Shown in pieces: positions 44,977-53,937 of a DNA stretch of 55,285 nt (positions within the stretch are counted from its first letter, which is position 1; every line of letters starts with the position of its first letter). Both the position numbers and the translations under genes were made by a program. The stretch lies in the NCBI GenBank assembly GCA_945862125.1, contig CAMAYC010000018.1, forward strand, positions 1 through 55,285, in the 5' to 3' direction. Origin of the DNA: Reyranella massiliensis 521 (GTDB lineage: Bacteria; Pseudomonadota; Alphaproteobacteria; Reyranellales; Reyranellaceae). A model generated the notes under the pieces. That model searched no databases. It was not told the DNA's origin and worked only from the letters and a program-made list of their open reading frames with translations.

Positions 44977-46923
44977 GTGGTAGCGGAGCTCGGACACTTC
45001 GCTCTGATCCTCGCGCTGGCCGTCGCGCTGGTGCAGGGGACGTTGCCGCTGCTCGGTGCCTCGCGCGGCGACATCCGCTTGATGGATCTGGGAAGGACCG
45101 CAGCCCTTACGCAGGCGCTTCTCGTCATCGTCGCCTTCGGCGCGCTGACGCAGGCCTATGTGACCTCGGATTTTTCCGTCGCCAACGTCGTCGCCAATTC
45201 GCACTCCGCCAAGCCGCTGCTCTACAAGATCTCCGGCGTCTGGGGGAACCACGAGGGCTCGATGCTGCTCTGGGCGCTGATCCTCGCGCTCTTCGGCGCG
45301 GCGGTTGTGATCTTCGGTGCCGGCCTTCCCGACACGCTGCGCGCCCGCGTCCTCGCCATCCAGGCGCTGATCGGCGTGGGTTTCCTCGCCTTCCTGCTCT
45401 TCACCTCGAACCCCTTCGAGCGCGTCTCGCCGGCACCGCTCGACGGCAACGGCCTCAACCCGCTGCTGCAGGACCCCGGCCTCGCCTTCCATCCGCCGCT
45501 GCTTTACCTGGGCTACGTCGGCTTCTCCGTCACCTATGCTTTTGCCATCGCAGCTCTCCTCGAAGGCCGCGTCGATGCCGCCTGGGCGCGCTGGGTACGG
45601 CCCTGGACTCTCGCGGCCTGGTGCTTCCTCACCCTTGGCATCGCGCTCGGCAGCTGGTGGGCCTACTACATTCTCGGCTGGGGCGGCTTCTGGTTCTGGG
45701 ATCCGGTCGAGAACGCCTCGCTGATGCCATGGCTCGCTGGCACCGCGCTCCTGCACTCCGCCATCGTCGTCGAGAAGCGCGACTCGCTGAAGAGCTGGAC
45801 GGTCCTCTTGGCCATCCTCGCTTTCTCGCTCAGCCTGCTCGGCACCTTCCTCGTGCGCTCCGGCGTGCTCACCTCGGTGCACGCCTTCGCGCAGGACCCG
45901 GCGCGCGGCATGTACATCCTGGGCTTCCTGCTGTTCGTCACCGGCGGCGGCCTCGCGCTCTTCGCCTGGCGCGCGCCGAAGCTGCAGGGCGGCGGGCTCT
46001 ACCAACCCGTCAGCCGCGAAGGCGCGCTGATCCTGAACAACCTGCTGCTCTGCACGCTCGCGGCCACGGTGCTGCTGGGCACGCTCTATCCGCTGTTCCT
46101 CGACCTGCTGACCGGCAACAAGGTCTCCGTCGGCCCGCCCTTCTTCAACGCCACCTTCGTGCCGATCTGCGCGCCGCTGTTCGCGGCCCTTTGCGTCGGC
46201 CCGTATCTCAGCTGGAAGCGGGCCGAGATCTGGCCGGCGCTGCTGAAGCTCCGTCTCGCCTTCATCGTCTCGATCGCGGCGGCCATCGTCGCCGCCACGA
46301 TGATCGACAGCCGCTCGACACTCGCAGCCATTGCCTTCGGCTTCGGCGTCTGGCTGATCGTGGGAAGCCTTGCGGGCTTGGTCGAGCGCGTGCGGCACGG
46401 CCGGTTCCGTACGCTGCCGCGCGCTTTCCTCGGCATGACCATCGCGCATGCGGGCCTGGGCGTCGTCGTGCTGGGCGCCGTCGGCACCGGCGCCTGGAAC
46501 AGCGAGCTGATGCAAACGATGAAGCCCGGCGACCGCGCCGCCTTCCATGGCTTCGACGTGAAGCTGGAGCGGATGGAGTCGCTGCAGGGGCCCAACTACA
46601 TCGCCGAACGCGCGACTCTGGCGGTCAGCGTCGGCGGCAAACCCTACACCGTGCTGGCGCCCGAACGCCGCCTGTTCACCGTGCAGCGCCGCCAGGTGGC
46701 GGAGACGGCAATCCACACCAACCTGTTGCGCGATCTCTACGCGACGCTGGGCGAGGGCGAGGCGGGCAACGGCTGGGTGATCCGCCTCTACTATAATCCG
46801 CTGGCGCCCTGGATCTGGCTGGGCGCCGCGTTCTGCGCGCTGGGCGGCTTCGTCTCTCTCTCCGACCGTCGCCTCAGGATTGGGGCGCCTTCTCGCCGGC
46901 CGATCGCCCAACCCGCCGAATGA
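44977..46923 (+). CDS. ccmF: Cytochrome c heme lyase subunit CcmF
   Basis: The 648-residue membrane protein has the WWD motif WGGFWFWDPVENASLMPW, the early WGNHEGSMLLW segment and FLVRSGVLTSVHAFA. With CcmH it attaches heme to apocytochrome c in the periplasm. The start is GTG at 44977, giving the usual beginning (VVAELGHFALILALAVALVQ). The frame is open further upstream through the repeat element, but that part is not conserved. The stop overlaps the ccmG start. Confidence 0.95.
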   Translation: MVAELGHFALILALAVALVQGTLPLLGASRGDIRLMDLGRTAALTQALLVIVAFGALTQAYVTSDFSVANVVANSHSAKPLLYKISGVWGNHEGSMLLWALILALFGAAVVIFGAGLPDTLRARVLAIQALIGVGFLAFLLFTSNPFERVSPAPLDGNGLNPLLQDPGLAFHPPLLYLGYVGFSVTYAFAIAALLEGRVDAAWARWVRPWTLAAWCFLTLGIALGSWWAYYILGWGGFWFWDPVENASLMPWLAGTALLHSAIVVEKRDSLKSWTVLLAILAFSLSLLGTFLVRSGVLTSVHAFAQDPARGMYILGFLLFVTGGGLALFAWRAPKLQGGGLYQPVSREGALILNNLLLCTLAATVLLGTLYPLFLDLLTGNKVSVGPPFFNATFVPICAPLFAALCVGPYLSWKRAEIWPALLKLRLAFIVSIAAAIVAATMIDSRSTLAAIAFGFGVWLIVGSLAGLVERVRHGRFRTLPRAFLGMTIAHAGLGVVVLGAVGTGAWNSELMQTMKPGDRAAFHGFDVKLERMESLQGPNYIAERATLAVSVGGKPYTVLAPERRLFTVQRRQVAETAIHTNLLRDLYATLGEGEAGNGWVIRLYYNPLAPWIWLGAAFCALGGFVSLSDRRLRIGAPSRRPIAQPAE

Positions 46924-47459
46924 ACCGCCGGTTCCTCTTCCTCCTGCCGCTGGCGACGCTGGCCCTGATGGCCGGGTTCTTCGCCTGGTCGCTGCTGGCC
47001 GGCCGCGATCCCGCGTCGATCGGCTCGGTCCTCGTCGGCCGCCCGGCGCCGCGCCTGGAGGTCAAGGCGCTGCGCGACGGCGAGCCGGCGCTCACCGATG
47101 CGCTGTTGAAAACCGGCAAGCCCGTGATCGTGAATTTCTTCGCGAGCTGGTGCACGCCCTGCCTGGCCGAGCATCCGCTGTTCACGCGGCTCGCAACGCG
47201 CGACGGCGCGGTTGTCATCGGCGTCGCCTGGAAGAACAAGCCGCCGGAGGCGATCGCCTGGCTGAAACGCCTCGGCGATCCCTACAAGTTCGCCGGCGCC
47301 GACCTCGAAGGCCGTACCGGCCTCGACTGGGGCCTCTCCGGCGTGCCCGAGACCTATCTGGTGGATGGACAAGGCATCGTCCGCCGCCACTTCCGCGGGC
47401 CCATCACCGAGCGCGATGTGAACGAGACGATCCTGCCGTTTTTGAAGGGCGGCAGATGA
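46920..47459 (+). CDS. ccmG: Thiol:disulfide interchange protein CcmG/DsbE
   Basis: The 179-residue membrane-anchored thioredoxin has the active site WCTPC in VNFFASWCTPCLAEHP, and the cis-proline region GVPETYLVDGQG. It reduces the CXXCH cysteines of apocytochrome c through CcmH. One N-terminal helix anchors it in the inner membrane. Its stop overlaps the ccmH ATG. Confidence 0.95.
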   Translation: MNRRFLFLLPLATLALMAGFFAWSLLAGRDPASIGSVLVGRPAPRLEVKALRDGEPALTDALLKTGKPVIVNFFASWCTPCLAEHPLFTRLATRDGAVVIGVAWKNKPPEAIAWLKRLGDPYKFAGADLEGRTGLDWGLSGVPETYLVDGQGIVRRHFRGPITERDVNETILPFLKGGR

Positions 47460-48001
47460 TGAGGCAAGATTGTCATCCCGAGGCCGAAGGCCGAGGGATC
47501 TTTGAGGCGACGCGAAGGGTCCCTCGCTGCGCTCGGGATGACATTGGCCGCGCATGGGCGCTGTGCGTCTTGCTGCTGACCCTTTTCATGACTCCGGCCT
47601 TCGCCGTCGAACCCACCGAGCTCCTGCCCGATCCCGCGCTCGAAGCCCGGGCCCGCGACATCGGCCGGTCGTTGCGCTGCGTCGTCTGCCAGAACCAGTC
47701 GATCGACGATTCCGCCGCCGAAGTCGCGCGCGACATGCGCCGTGCCGTGCGCGAACGCATCAGCGCCGGCGACAAGGACGAGCAGGTCTTCGCCTACATG
47801 GTCGCGCGCTACGGCGACTACGTGCTGCTGAAGCCGCCGTTCAAGGCGGGGACCTGGGTGCTGTGGCTGGGCGGGCCGATCGTGCTCATCGTCGCCGGCG
47901 GCCTGCTGCTGATCGCGGCCCGCCGGCGCAAGCCGATCCCGCCGGCGGAGCCTCTCAGCGACGAGGAGCAGCGCCGTCTAAATGCGCTGCTGAAGAACTG
48001 A
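47456..48001 (+). CDS. ccmH: Cytochrome c maturation protein CcmH
   Basis: The 181-residue protein has the redox motif LRCVVCQNQSI, a downstream transmembrane helix (WVLWLGGPIVLIVAGGLLLI) and a signal peptide-like core (ALCVLLLTLFMTPAFA). It helps present reduced apocytochrome to CcmF. The ATG overlaps the ccmG stop (ATGA), the expected coupling. Between this start and the signal core, about 25 codons are a palindromic repeat (47471-47543) read in frame, giving an unusually long n-region of about 33 residues. An internal start after the repeat would need another codon, and none is obvious. Confidence 0.93.
   Translation: MMRQDCHPEAEGRGIFEATRRVPRCARDDIGRAWALCVLLLTLFMTPAFAVEPTELLPDPALEARARDIGRSLRCVVCQNQSIDDSAAEVARDMRRAVRERISAGDKDEQVFAYMVARYGDYVLLKPPFKAGTWVLWLGGPIVLIVAGGLLLIAARRRKPIPPAEPLSDEEQRRLNALLKN
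47471..47543. repeat. Palindromic repeat inside the ccmH 5' end
   Basis: Perfect 12 bp terminal arms TGTCATCCCGAG and CTCGGGATGACA enclose 49 nt with further pairing (GAGGGATC with GGTCCCTC, one G-U) and the small GGCC-GAA-GGCC palindrome. Elements with these arms are a widespread kind of intergenic palindromic repeat in proteobacteria. Here it lies inside a coding frame. Confidence 0.85.
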
Positions 48002-49230
48002 TGCTCGAATTCCTCCTCGCCCTTCTCACCACGGCGACGGTCGGTGCGTTACTGGTGCCGCTGCTGCGGACGACCGCGAGGCGCACCGAGCGGCTGGACA
48101 GCGCGCTCGCCATCTATCGCGACCAGCTGGCCGAGATCGAGCGTACGCGCGCCGACGGCACGGTCTCCGAGGCCGACGCTGCCGCCGCGCGCATCGAAGT
48201 CGAGCGCCGCATTCTCACAGCGGCCAACGCGAGCGATGCCGCGGCGCCCCGGGACTCCGCGACGCTCCATCGCTTCCTGCCGCCCGCACTTGCGCTGTTG
48301 ATTCCGCTGCTGGCGCTGGGCGTCTATCTCAACGTCGGACGGCCCGGCCTGCCGGCCGCACCCTTCGCTTCCCGGCCCGCCGGCGAACATCCGAACTCGA
48401 ACCAGCCCATGACGGCCGAGCGCATGCTGGCCGAGGCCCGCGCGCGGCTGGCTGAAAACCCCGACGATCCCGAGGCGCTGGCCGAGCTGGGCGAGGCGCT
48501 GGTGCTGGAGGCCGACGGCACCGTCACGCCCGCTGCCGTCGAGGCGCTCACCCGCGCGCTCGCCAAGCGTCCCGACAACCCGCGCGCCGCCTACTATCTC
48601 GGCCTGCACGAGGCCCAGAGCGGCGATTCGAAAGCCGCCGTCGCGCGCTGGCAGGCGCTCGAGGCCGCGAGCCCGCCCGATGCGCCGTGGCTGCCGATGC
48701 TGCGCGCCGAGATCGCGCGCGTCTCGCGCGCTGCCGGCATGCCCGTTCCGACCCGCGACCAGGTCGAGGCGATGCAGAACCTCGATCCCGCGCAACGCCA
48801 GGAGGCGATCCGCGGCATGGTCGAGGGCCTCGACACCAGGCTGAAGGAAAATCCCGGGGACCGCGCCGGCTGGCTGCGGCTGGCCAACGCACGACGCGTG
48901 CTGGGCGAGAACGACAAGGCGGCCGACGCCTACGCGAAAGCCGATGCGCTCGGCCCGCTGGACACGCGGACGCTGACCGATTGGGCCGAGGCCCATGTCC
49001 GGCAGCTCAAGCCCGGCGAGGTGCCCCCGCCCGCCGCCGTCGCCGTGCTGGAGCGGCTGGAGAAGGCCGAGCCCCGGAACGCGCTGGCGCTCTTCTACCT
49101 CGGCGCTGCCGCCTTCGCTGCGGGCGACAAGCCGGCAGCGCTGCGGCGCTGGAACACGCTGCTCGCGCTGCTGCCGGCCGACGCGCCGATCCGCGGTCTG
49201 CTGGAGGAGCGGATCAAGGCGGCGCAGTAG
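48001..49230 (+). CDS. ccmI: Cytochrome c maturation protein CcmI
   Basis: The 409-residue protein has two N-terminal transmembrane helices (LEFLLALLTTATVGALLVPL and LPPALALLIPLLALGVYL) with a charged loop between them. A periplasmic TPR domain follows (NPRAAYYLGLHEAQSGDSKA, GWLRLANARRVLGENDKAAD, NALALFYLGAAAFAAGDKPA). It holds apocytochrome c for the heme ligase. The ATG overlaps the ccmH stop (TGATG). It ends the ccm operon and is convergent with a cyclase gene, with stops 1 nt apart. Confidence 0.93.
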   Translation: MLEFLLALLTTATVGALLVPLLRTTARRTERLDSALAIYRDQLAEIERTRADGTVSEADAAAARIEVERRILTAANASDAAAPRDSATLHRFLPPALALLIPLLALGVYLNVGRPGLPAAPFASRPAGEHPNSNQPMTAERMLAEARARLAENPDDPEALAELGEALVLEADGTVTPAAVEALTRALAKRPDNPRAAYYLGLHEAQSGDSKAAVARWQALEAASPPDAPWLPMLRAEIARVSRAAGMPVPTRDQVEAMQNLDPAQRQEAIRGMVEGLDTRLKENPGDRAGWLRLANARRVLGENDKAADAYAKADALGPLDTRTLTDWAEAHVRQLKPGEVPPPAAVAVLERLEKAEPRNALALFYLGAAAFAAGDKPAALRRWNTLLALLPADAPIRGLLEERIKAAQ

Positions 49231-49231
49231 A

Positions 49232-51016
49232 CTATTCCGGCAGCCCGGCCAGGATCAGGTGATCGGCGAACAGCGTGCGCTTGGCGGCGTCGCGGAAGGC
49301 ATAGGCCTGGGCGAAGCGCGAGGCGCTGAACTTGGGATCGACACCGAGCAGGTCGCGGCTGACGTGCCGCGCGTCGTCGATCTGCCCGTTGGCCGCCAGG
49401 CTGGCCGCCAGGAAGCGCAGGTTCGGCGCGAAGCGCGGATTGAGCGCCGCCGATCGTCGCGCCCAGGCGATGGCGTCGGGATAGTCGCCCGCCGCATAGG
49501 CCGCCAGCGCCACGATCGAATAGCTGTAGAATACGTGCGCGTCGTGTGGCGACAGGCGGAGCCCGATGTCGGCGCGCCGCCGCGCCTCGCGCGTCTCGCC
49601 GATGTAGCTGAAGGTCGGGCTGCTGCGCATCCAGGCGATGGCCGAGCTGGGGTTGGCCGCCAGCGCGCGGTCGAACAGCTCGATCGCCTGGTCGAAGTCG
49701 CGGAACGAGAAGGCGCGCACATGGCCGCACAGCGACAGCGCGCGCGGATCGAACCGGTCGAGCGTCAGTGCCAGCCGCGACAGCCGCTCGGCCTCGCGGA
49801 AGTCGGCGTCGGGATCGGGCGAGAGCCCCTGGTTGATCCGCACGCTGTACCAGTCCGCCGCCAGCGCATGCGCCGTGGCATAGCTCGGGTCGAGTTCCAT
49901 GGCGCGCTGGAACATCGGCATCGCCTGCACGAACTGGTCGTCGTCGAAGCGATACAGCAGGTCGAGCCCGCGCAGCACGTACTCGTAGGCATCCATGCGC
50001 TCCGGCCGCTTGCGCAGCACGCGCCGGAGTTCGGCCTCCTGGACCTGCGGCGTGATCGTTGCCACCACCTTGGCCGACAGCTCGTCCTGCAGGTCGAACA
50101 GGTCGGCCGCCTCGCCGGCGAGGCGGTCGCTCCAGATCGTCGTGCCGCTCTCGCAATCCGCCAGCTCGGCCGACAGTCGCACCTTGGTGCCGGCCCGGCG
50201 CACGCTGCCCGACAGCATGTAGCGCACGCCGAGGTCGCGGCGGATCTGTCGTGGATCCAGTGCCTTGCCGCGATAGCGCAGCACCGACGTGCGCGAGATT
50301 ACGATCAGCTCGGGCAGGCACGACAGTGCCGAGATGATGTCCTCGACCAGCCCGTCGCTGAAATACGAGTTCGCGGTCTCGCCCGACTGGTCGGTGAAGG
50401 GCAGTACCGCGATCGACGGCCGGCTGCGCTGGAAGCTGTCGATCGCCACCACCGAACTGGGCCGCTCGCCGGCACCGACCCCGTAGGCGTGCACGGGGCG
50501 GCTGATGTTCTTGAGCTTGAGGACGCCCATGTCGTCGATCGGCGCTTCGATGCGGCCGCTGATCAGGTCCATGACCGCAGCCGAGACCAGCACGCCGCCG
50601 ACCGGGGCGTGGTCCTGCAGCCGCGACACGATGTTGATGCCGTCGCCCAGCAGGTCCGAGCCGTCGACGATCACGTCGCCCATGTGGATGGCGCAGCGCA
50701 GTTCGAGGCGGATGTCGCGGGTCGGCGGCATCGCCGCCACCGCGGCCTGGACGCCGAGCGCCGTGCGCGTGGCCTCGACCGGGCTGCTGAATTCCACCAG
50801 CAGCCCGTCGCCCAGGGACTTGAAGATGCGGCCGCCGCCACGCGCGATCATCGGATCGATCTCGCGCCGGAGCACGCGCCACGCGGCAAGCGCATTGTCT
50901 TCGTCGGCTTCGACGACGGTGCTGAACCCCACGACGTCGAAGGCCGCCACCACCACCAGCCGGCGGTTGCCGTAATCCTTATCGGCGAGCGCCGCGGCAA
51001 CGTGTCTGCGAGCCAT
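49232..51016 (-). CDS. Cyclase-domain protein with TolB-like and TPR regions
   Basis: The 594-residue protein has an N-terminal class III cyclase domain: metal aspartates in VVAAFDVVGFSTVV and KSLGDGLLVEF, selecting lysine in the latter, and the transition-state pair in GDGINIVSRLQ. A TolB-like middle region (PSIAVLPFTDQSGETANSYF) follows, then TPR repeats to the end (FDQAIELFDRALAANPSSAI). No membrane segment is seen. This architecture is common in rhizobia and relatives and is probably cytoplasmic. The ATG at 51016 was chosen over further upstream codons because the conserved part begins nearby and an AGGG-type ribosome binding site precedes it. Confidence 0.87.
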   Translation of the reverse strand: MARRHVAAALADKDYGNRRLVVVAAFDVVGFSTVVEADEDNALAAWRVLRREIDPMIARGGGRIFKSLGDGLLVEFSSPVEATRTALGVQAAVAAMPPTRDIRLELRCAIHMGDVIVDGSDLLGDGINIVSRLQDHAPVGGVLVSAAVMDLISGRIEAPIDDMGVLKLKNISRPVHAYGVGAGERPSSVVAIDSFQRSRPSIAVLPFTDQSGETANSYFSDGLVEDIISALSCLPELIVISRTSVLRYRGKALDPRQIRRDLGVRYMLSGSVRRAGTKVRLSAELADCESGTTIWSDRLAGEAADLFDLQDELSAKVVATITPQVQEAELRRVLRKRPERMDAYEYVLRGLDLLYRFDDDQFVQAMPMFQRAMELDPSYATAHALAADWYSVRINQGLSPDPDADFREAERLSRLALTLDRFDPRALSLCGHVRAFSFRDFDQAIELFDRALAANPSSAIAWMRSSPTFSYIGETREARRRADIGLRLSPHDAHVFYSYSIVALAAYAAGDYPDAIAWARRSAALNPRFAPNLRFLAASLAANGQIDDARHVSRDLLGVDPKFSASRFAQAYAFRDAAKRTLFADHLILAGLPE

Positions 51017-51224
51017 GCGCCACCCTATCACAGCGGGCTTCCGCCGGAAGCGCCCGACAAAAAGCTGCAACCGGTCTGTCATTTTCGTTCGGATCGCGGG
51101 CAAATCGCAGTCCGTGCGGTCGCGCCCCGGTTGCGATCCGCCCGGCAAGGGCTACTCTATCCCCTCGCCGCAAGCGCGCCCCGTGGGACGGGGCGCCCTG
51201 ACTGCCGGCGAAATGGGGGGACGC

Positions 51225-52157
51225 ATGCCAGTCAAGACCGACAACCTCAATCTCAACCTGAATCTCAATCTCGGCACGTCGGGCGGGGGCGGATCGGCAT
51301 TCGGCCGACCGCGCTACAACACCGAGGACTACGCCAAGCTGGCGCCCAACGCCCCGCGCGTCACCAGACTGCCGACGCTGTCATATTCCGAGCACTGGGA
51401 TCCGGAACATCGCGCCTGGGCCTTCGTGCAGGAGTTCATGCTCAAGTGCAATTGGGGCGCGAACAACACGCCGATTTCCGTCATCGAAGCCGCCCTCAAC
51501 GGGCAGGCCAACATCCCTGTTCCCAAGGCCGGGGCCACCCTTGAGCTTGATGCCGACGAGCTTTCCGTACAGATCGTCAAGGTCCTCAATGCCGGCCTGG
51601 ATCGCGCCGACCGGACCATGGAGATCATGGACCAGGCCAGCGGACAAGGCGCTCTCAACTATTGGACCGGCCTGCTGCGGATCGATCCGGCGCAGGACAA
51701 GAACACCTATCTGCTGATGCTGGTGGCCCGCAAGATCGGCGAGTACGTCGCCATGGGCCTCAAGGACGTCTACAAATTCCGTCGCCCTTCGCAGGTCTAT
51801 CCGCACATCATGCCTGCGATCGACCCGCCCGATACGCCGTCCTATCCCAGCAGCCATTCCCTGCAGGCCCATCTGATCTCCGGCCTCCTCAAGAAGGCGC
51901 TGCCCGGAAACGCCAATCAGACGGTTGCCGCGCTCGACCATCTGGCCGGTCGGGTCGCCTACAACCGCGAGATCGCCGGCGTGCACTACGAGATGGACAG
52001 CCTCGCCGGTGCCTACGCCGCCGAGCAGTGCATCCTGAAGCTCGACGCGCTGGCGGCGGCCCCGCCTCTGCCGAACCTGCGGGCGCCCGTGCCGGTCGCC
52101 ACCACCTACAAGGAACTCGTGCGCAACGCCGCGACGGAACTCGTCGACATGCCCTGA
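51225..52157 (+). CDS. PAP2 / vanadium-dependent haloperoxidase family protein
   Basis: The 310-residue protein has the three-part acid phosphatase signature: K and RP in LKDVYKFRRPSQ, PSYPSSHSLQAH, and the R and H of YNREIAGVHYEMD. These residues bind phosphate or vanadate. The family includes vanadium haloperoxidases and soluble PAP2 phosphatases, and sequence alone does not separate them. No signal peptide or membrane helix is seen. Residues 7-16 are five Asn-Leu pairs encoded by varied codons. An alternative ATG lies 12 nt upstream. A protease gene follows 37 nt downstream. Confidence 0.82.
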   Translation: MPVKTDNLNLNLNLNLGTSGGGGSAFGRPRYNTEDYAKLAPNAPRVTRLPTLSYSEHWDPEHRAWAFVQEFMLKCNWGANNTPISVIEAALNGQANIPVPKAGATLELDADELSVQIVKVLNAGLDRADRTMEIMDQASGQGALNYWTGLLRIDPAQDKNTYLLMLVARKIGEYVAMGLKDVYKFRRPSQVYPHIMPAIDPPDTPSYPSSHSLQAHLISGLLKKALPGNANQTVAALDHLAGRVAYNREIAGVHYEMDSLAGAYAAEQCILKLDALAAAPPLPNLRAPVPVATTYKELVRNAATELVDMP

Positions 52158-52194
52158 GCCGTCTCGCGCAACGCCCACGCCGGTGGAGAATCGG

Positions 52195-53856
52195 ATGCCC
52201 ACACGCCAACCCAAACGCACGTCTCCTGCCGCACGCGTGCGCCCCAAGGCAAAGCTAAGGTCAAACGCCAAGGCAAAAGCGAAGGGAGCGCGCCGCGCGC
52301 CCCGGGCGCGTGCCGTTGGCGGTGTCGACACTATCGCCTCGCAGATCATCGTCGGATTCGACACGCGTAAGATGAGCGCGCTCGGTGTCGAGTCCGCGGC
52401 AGTTCAGATCAAGTCCACCCTGGCCCGGCTGGAGGAGAAGTTGCCGGCGAAGGTTCTGCGATCGTACATTGGGAACCTGCCGGTCAAGGAGCCTGTGGTC
52501 GCCGCCGCGCTCATCCGGCTGGACGATCCAAGGATGACGCTCGGGGATCTGCGGCGTCTGCGCGCCGAATTTCCGGGTGTTGCCTACTTCGAACGCAACG
52601 CGCCGGTTACGCTCTGCGGCTTCGACGATCCGCTGGCTGGTCAGCAATGGGCGCTCACCAAGCTCGGCGTGACTGAGGACTGGAGGGTGACGCCGCCCGC
52701 CTGGCCGGCAACGCCGCCCGACCTTCTGACCGTCGCCATCGTCGATTCGGGACTGCGCCGGGCTGACGGCAGCCTGCCGGAGGATATCGGCACCGTGCTG
52801 CCCCTGAACGTCTGCCAGCCGACCGGGACGCCCTATGTCGACGGCGTCGATCGCGACGGCCACGGCACCCTGCTGGCGGGCACCATCGCTGCCGTCCCCG
52901 ACAAACTCCCCAACCCTGTCTTTGGCATCGCTTCTCCGATTCCGGCGTCGTGGGGCATCAGCCTGATGCCCATCAAGTTCTTCTCACCCGAGACCCCGCC
53001 CAGCATGTACGATGCCAGCGTCGCCATTCTGCATGCCCTGACCAAAGGTGCGCGGATTATCAACGCGAGTTGGCATGTCGCGCTTGCCAGGGGCGACAAG
53101 GAGCTGCTGCGTGAGGCCATGGATGTCGCCCGTCAGGCGGATTGCCTAGTCGTCGCCGCCGCCGGCAACGACGGCACCAACAACGACATCTATCCGACCT
53201 ACCCCGCCAACTTCAGGGGCCTCACGGTGCTGTCGGTGATGGCGACCGGCCGCGACGATTCCAAGGCGGGCTTCTCCAATTACGGACCCACCAAGGTCGA
53301 TATCGCGGCCCCTGGCGTGCGCATCCTCACCACGGGCCGCACGCTGGCCGCCGGCTTGCCCCCGCGCTATCCGTCCTACAGCGGCACCTCGGCGTCGGCC
53401 GCCTTCGTCTCGTCCGGCGCCGCCCTCCTCCTGGCGCTCAATCCCGACTGGAAGTTCAGGGAGATTCGCGAACACCTGCTCGCGTCCGCCGATACGATCG
53501 AGGGCCTCAAGATCGCCTGCATTGATGGCAAACGCTTGAACCTGCGGCGCGCCGTCTATGGCCCCCTGCGCGTGACCGCACCGGCCGAGGGCGACACCGT
53601 GGTCGCGCGCCAGACCACCGCGATCACTTGGGCGAATGACTACACCAACGGCCGCTTCACGAAGGTGAAGATCGAGTTCTCGGAAGACGACGGCTTGAAC
53701 TGGCGCGGCTTGGATAACAACGCGGACAATGCCTTCCCCAACGGCACCTTCAACTGGACGCCGAGAAACACCGATCGAACCCAGTCGGGCCGGATCAGGA
53801 TCACACCGAAACGCGGAAATTTCCCCGCGATTTCTGGCCGTTTCCAGGTGGTCTGA
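52195..53856 (+). CDS. Subtilisin-like (S8) serine protease
   Basis: The 553-residue protein has the S8 triad Asp184 (TVAIVDSGL), His223 (RDGHGTLLAG) and Ser399 (YSGTSASAAF), with oxyanion Asn325 in VVAAAGNDG. Before the catalytic domain lie a K/R/A-rich tail (residues 1-42) and a prodomain-like part (IIVGFDTRKMSALGVESAAV). After it comes an about 95-residue beta domain (LRVTAPAEGDTVVARQTTAI). No signal peptide is visible at the chosen ATG, which follows GGAG by 6 nt. It may be co-transcribed with the PAP2-family gene. Substrate and location are unknown. Confidence 0.9.
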   Translation: MPTRQPKRTSPAARVRPKAKLRSNAKAKAKGARRAPRARAVGGVDTIASQIIVGFDTRKMSALGVESAAVQIKSTLARLEEKLPAKVLRSYIGNLPVKEPVVAAALIRLDDPRMTLGDLRRLRAEFPGVAYFERNAPVTLCGFDDPLAGQQWALTKLGVTEDWRVTPPAWPATPPDLLTVAIVDSGLRRADGSLPEDIGTVLPLNVCQPTGTPYVDGVDRDGHGTLLAGTIAAVPDKLPNPVFGIASPIPASWGISLMPIKFFSPETPPSMYDASVAILHALTKGARIINASWHVALARGDKELLREAMDVARQADCLVVAAAGNDGTNNDIYPTYPANFRGLTVLSVMATGRDDSKAGFSNYGPTKVDIAAPGVRILTTGRTLAAGLPPRYPSYSGTSASAAFVSSGAALLLALNPDWKFREIREHLLASADTIEGLKIACIDGKRLNLRRAVYGPLRVTAPAEGDTVVARQTTAITWANDYTNGRFTKVKIEFSEDDGLNWRGLDNNADNAFPNGTFNWTPRNTDRTQSGRIRITPKRGNFPAISGRFQVV

Positions 53857-53937
53857 CGGAAGAGTCCCGCTTTGGTCGTGGTGGCGCTCGCTGCGAGCAT
53901 CAAGGCGGCGGAAGGGAAATTGCGGCGCCTCGGAGCG

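Noticed and set aside
47471..47543. Intrinsic terminator between ccmG and ccmH
   Set aside because: The hairpin is strong, but no U run follows and the ccmH frame passes through it with its start codon upstream.
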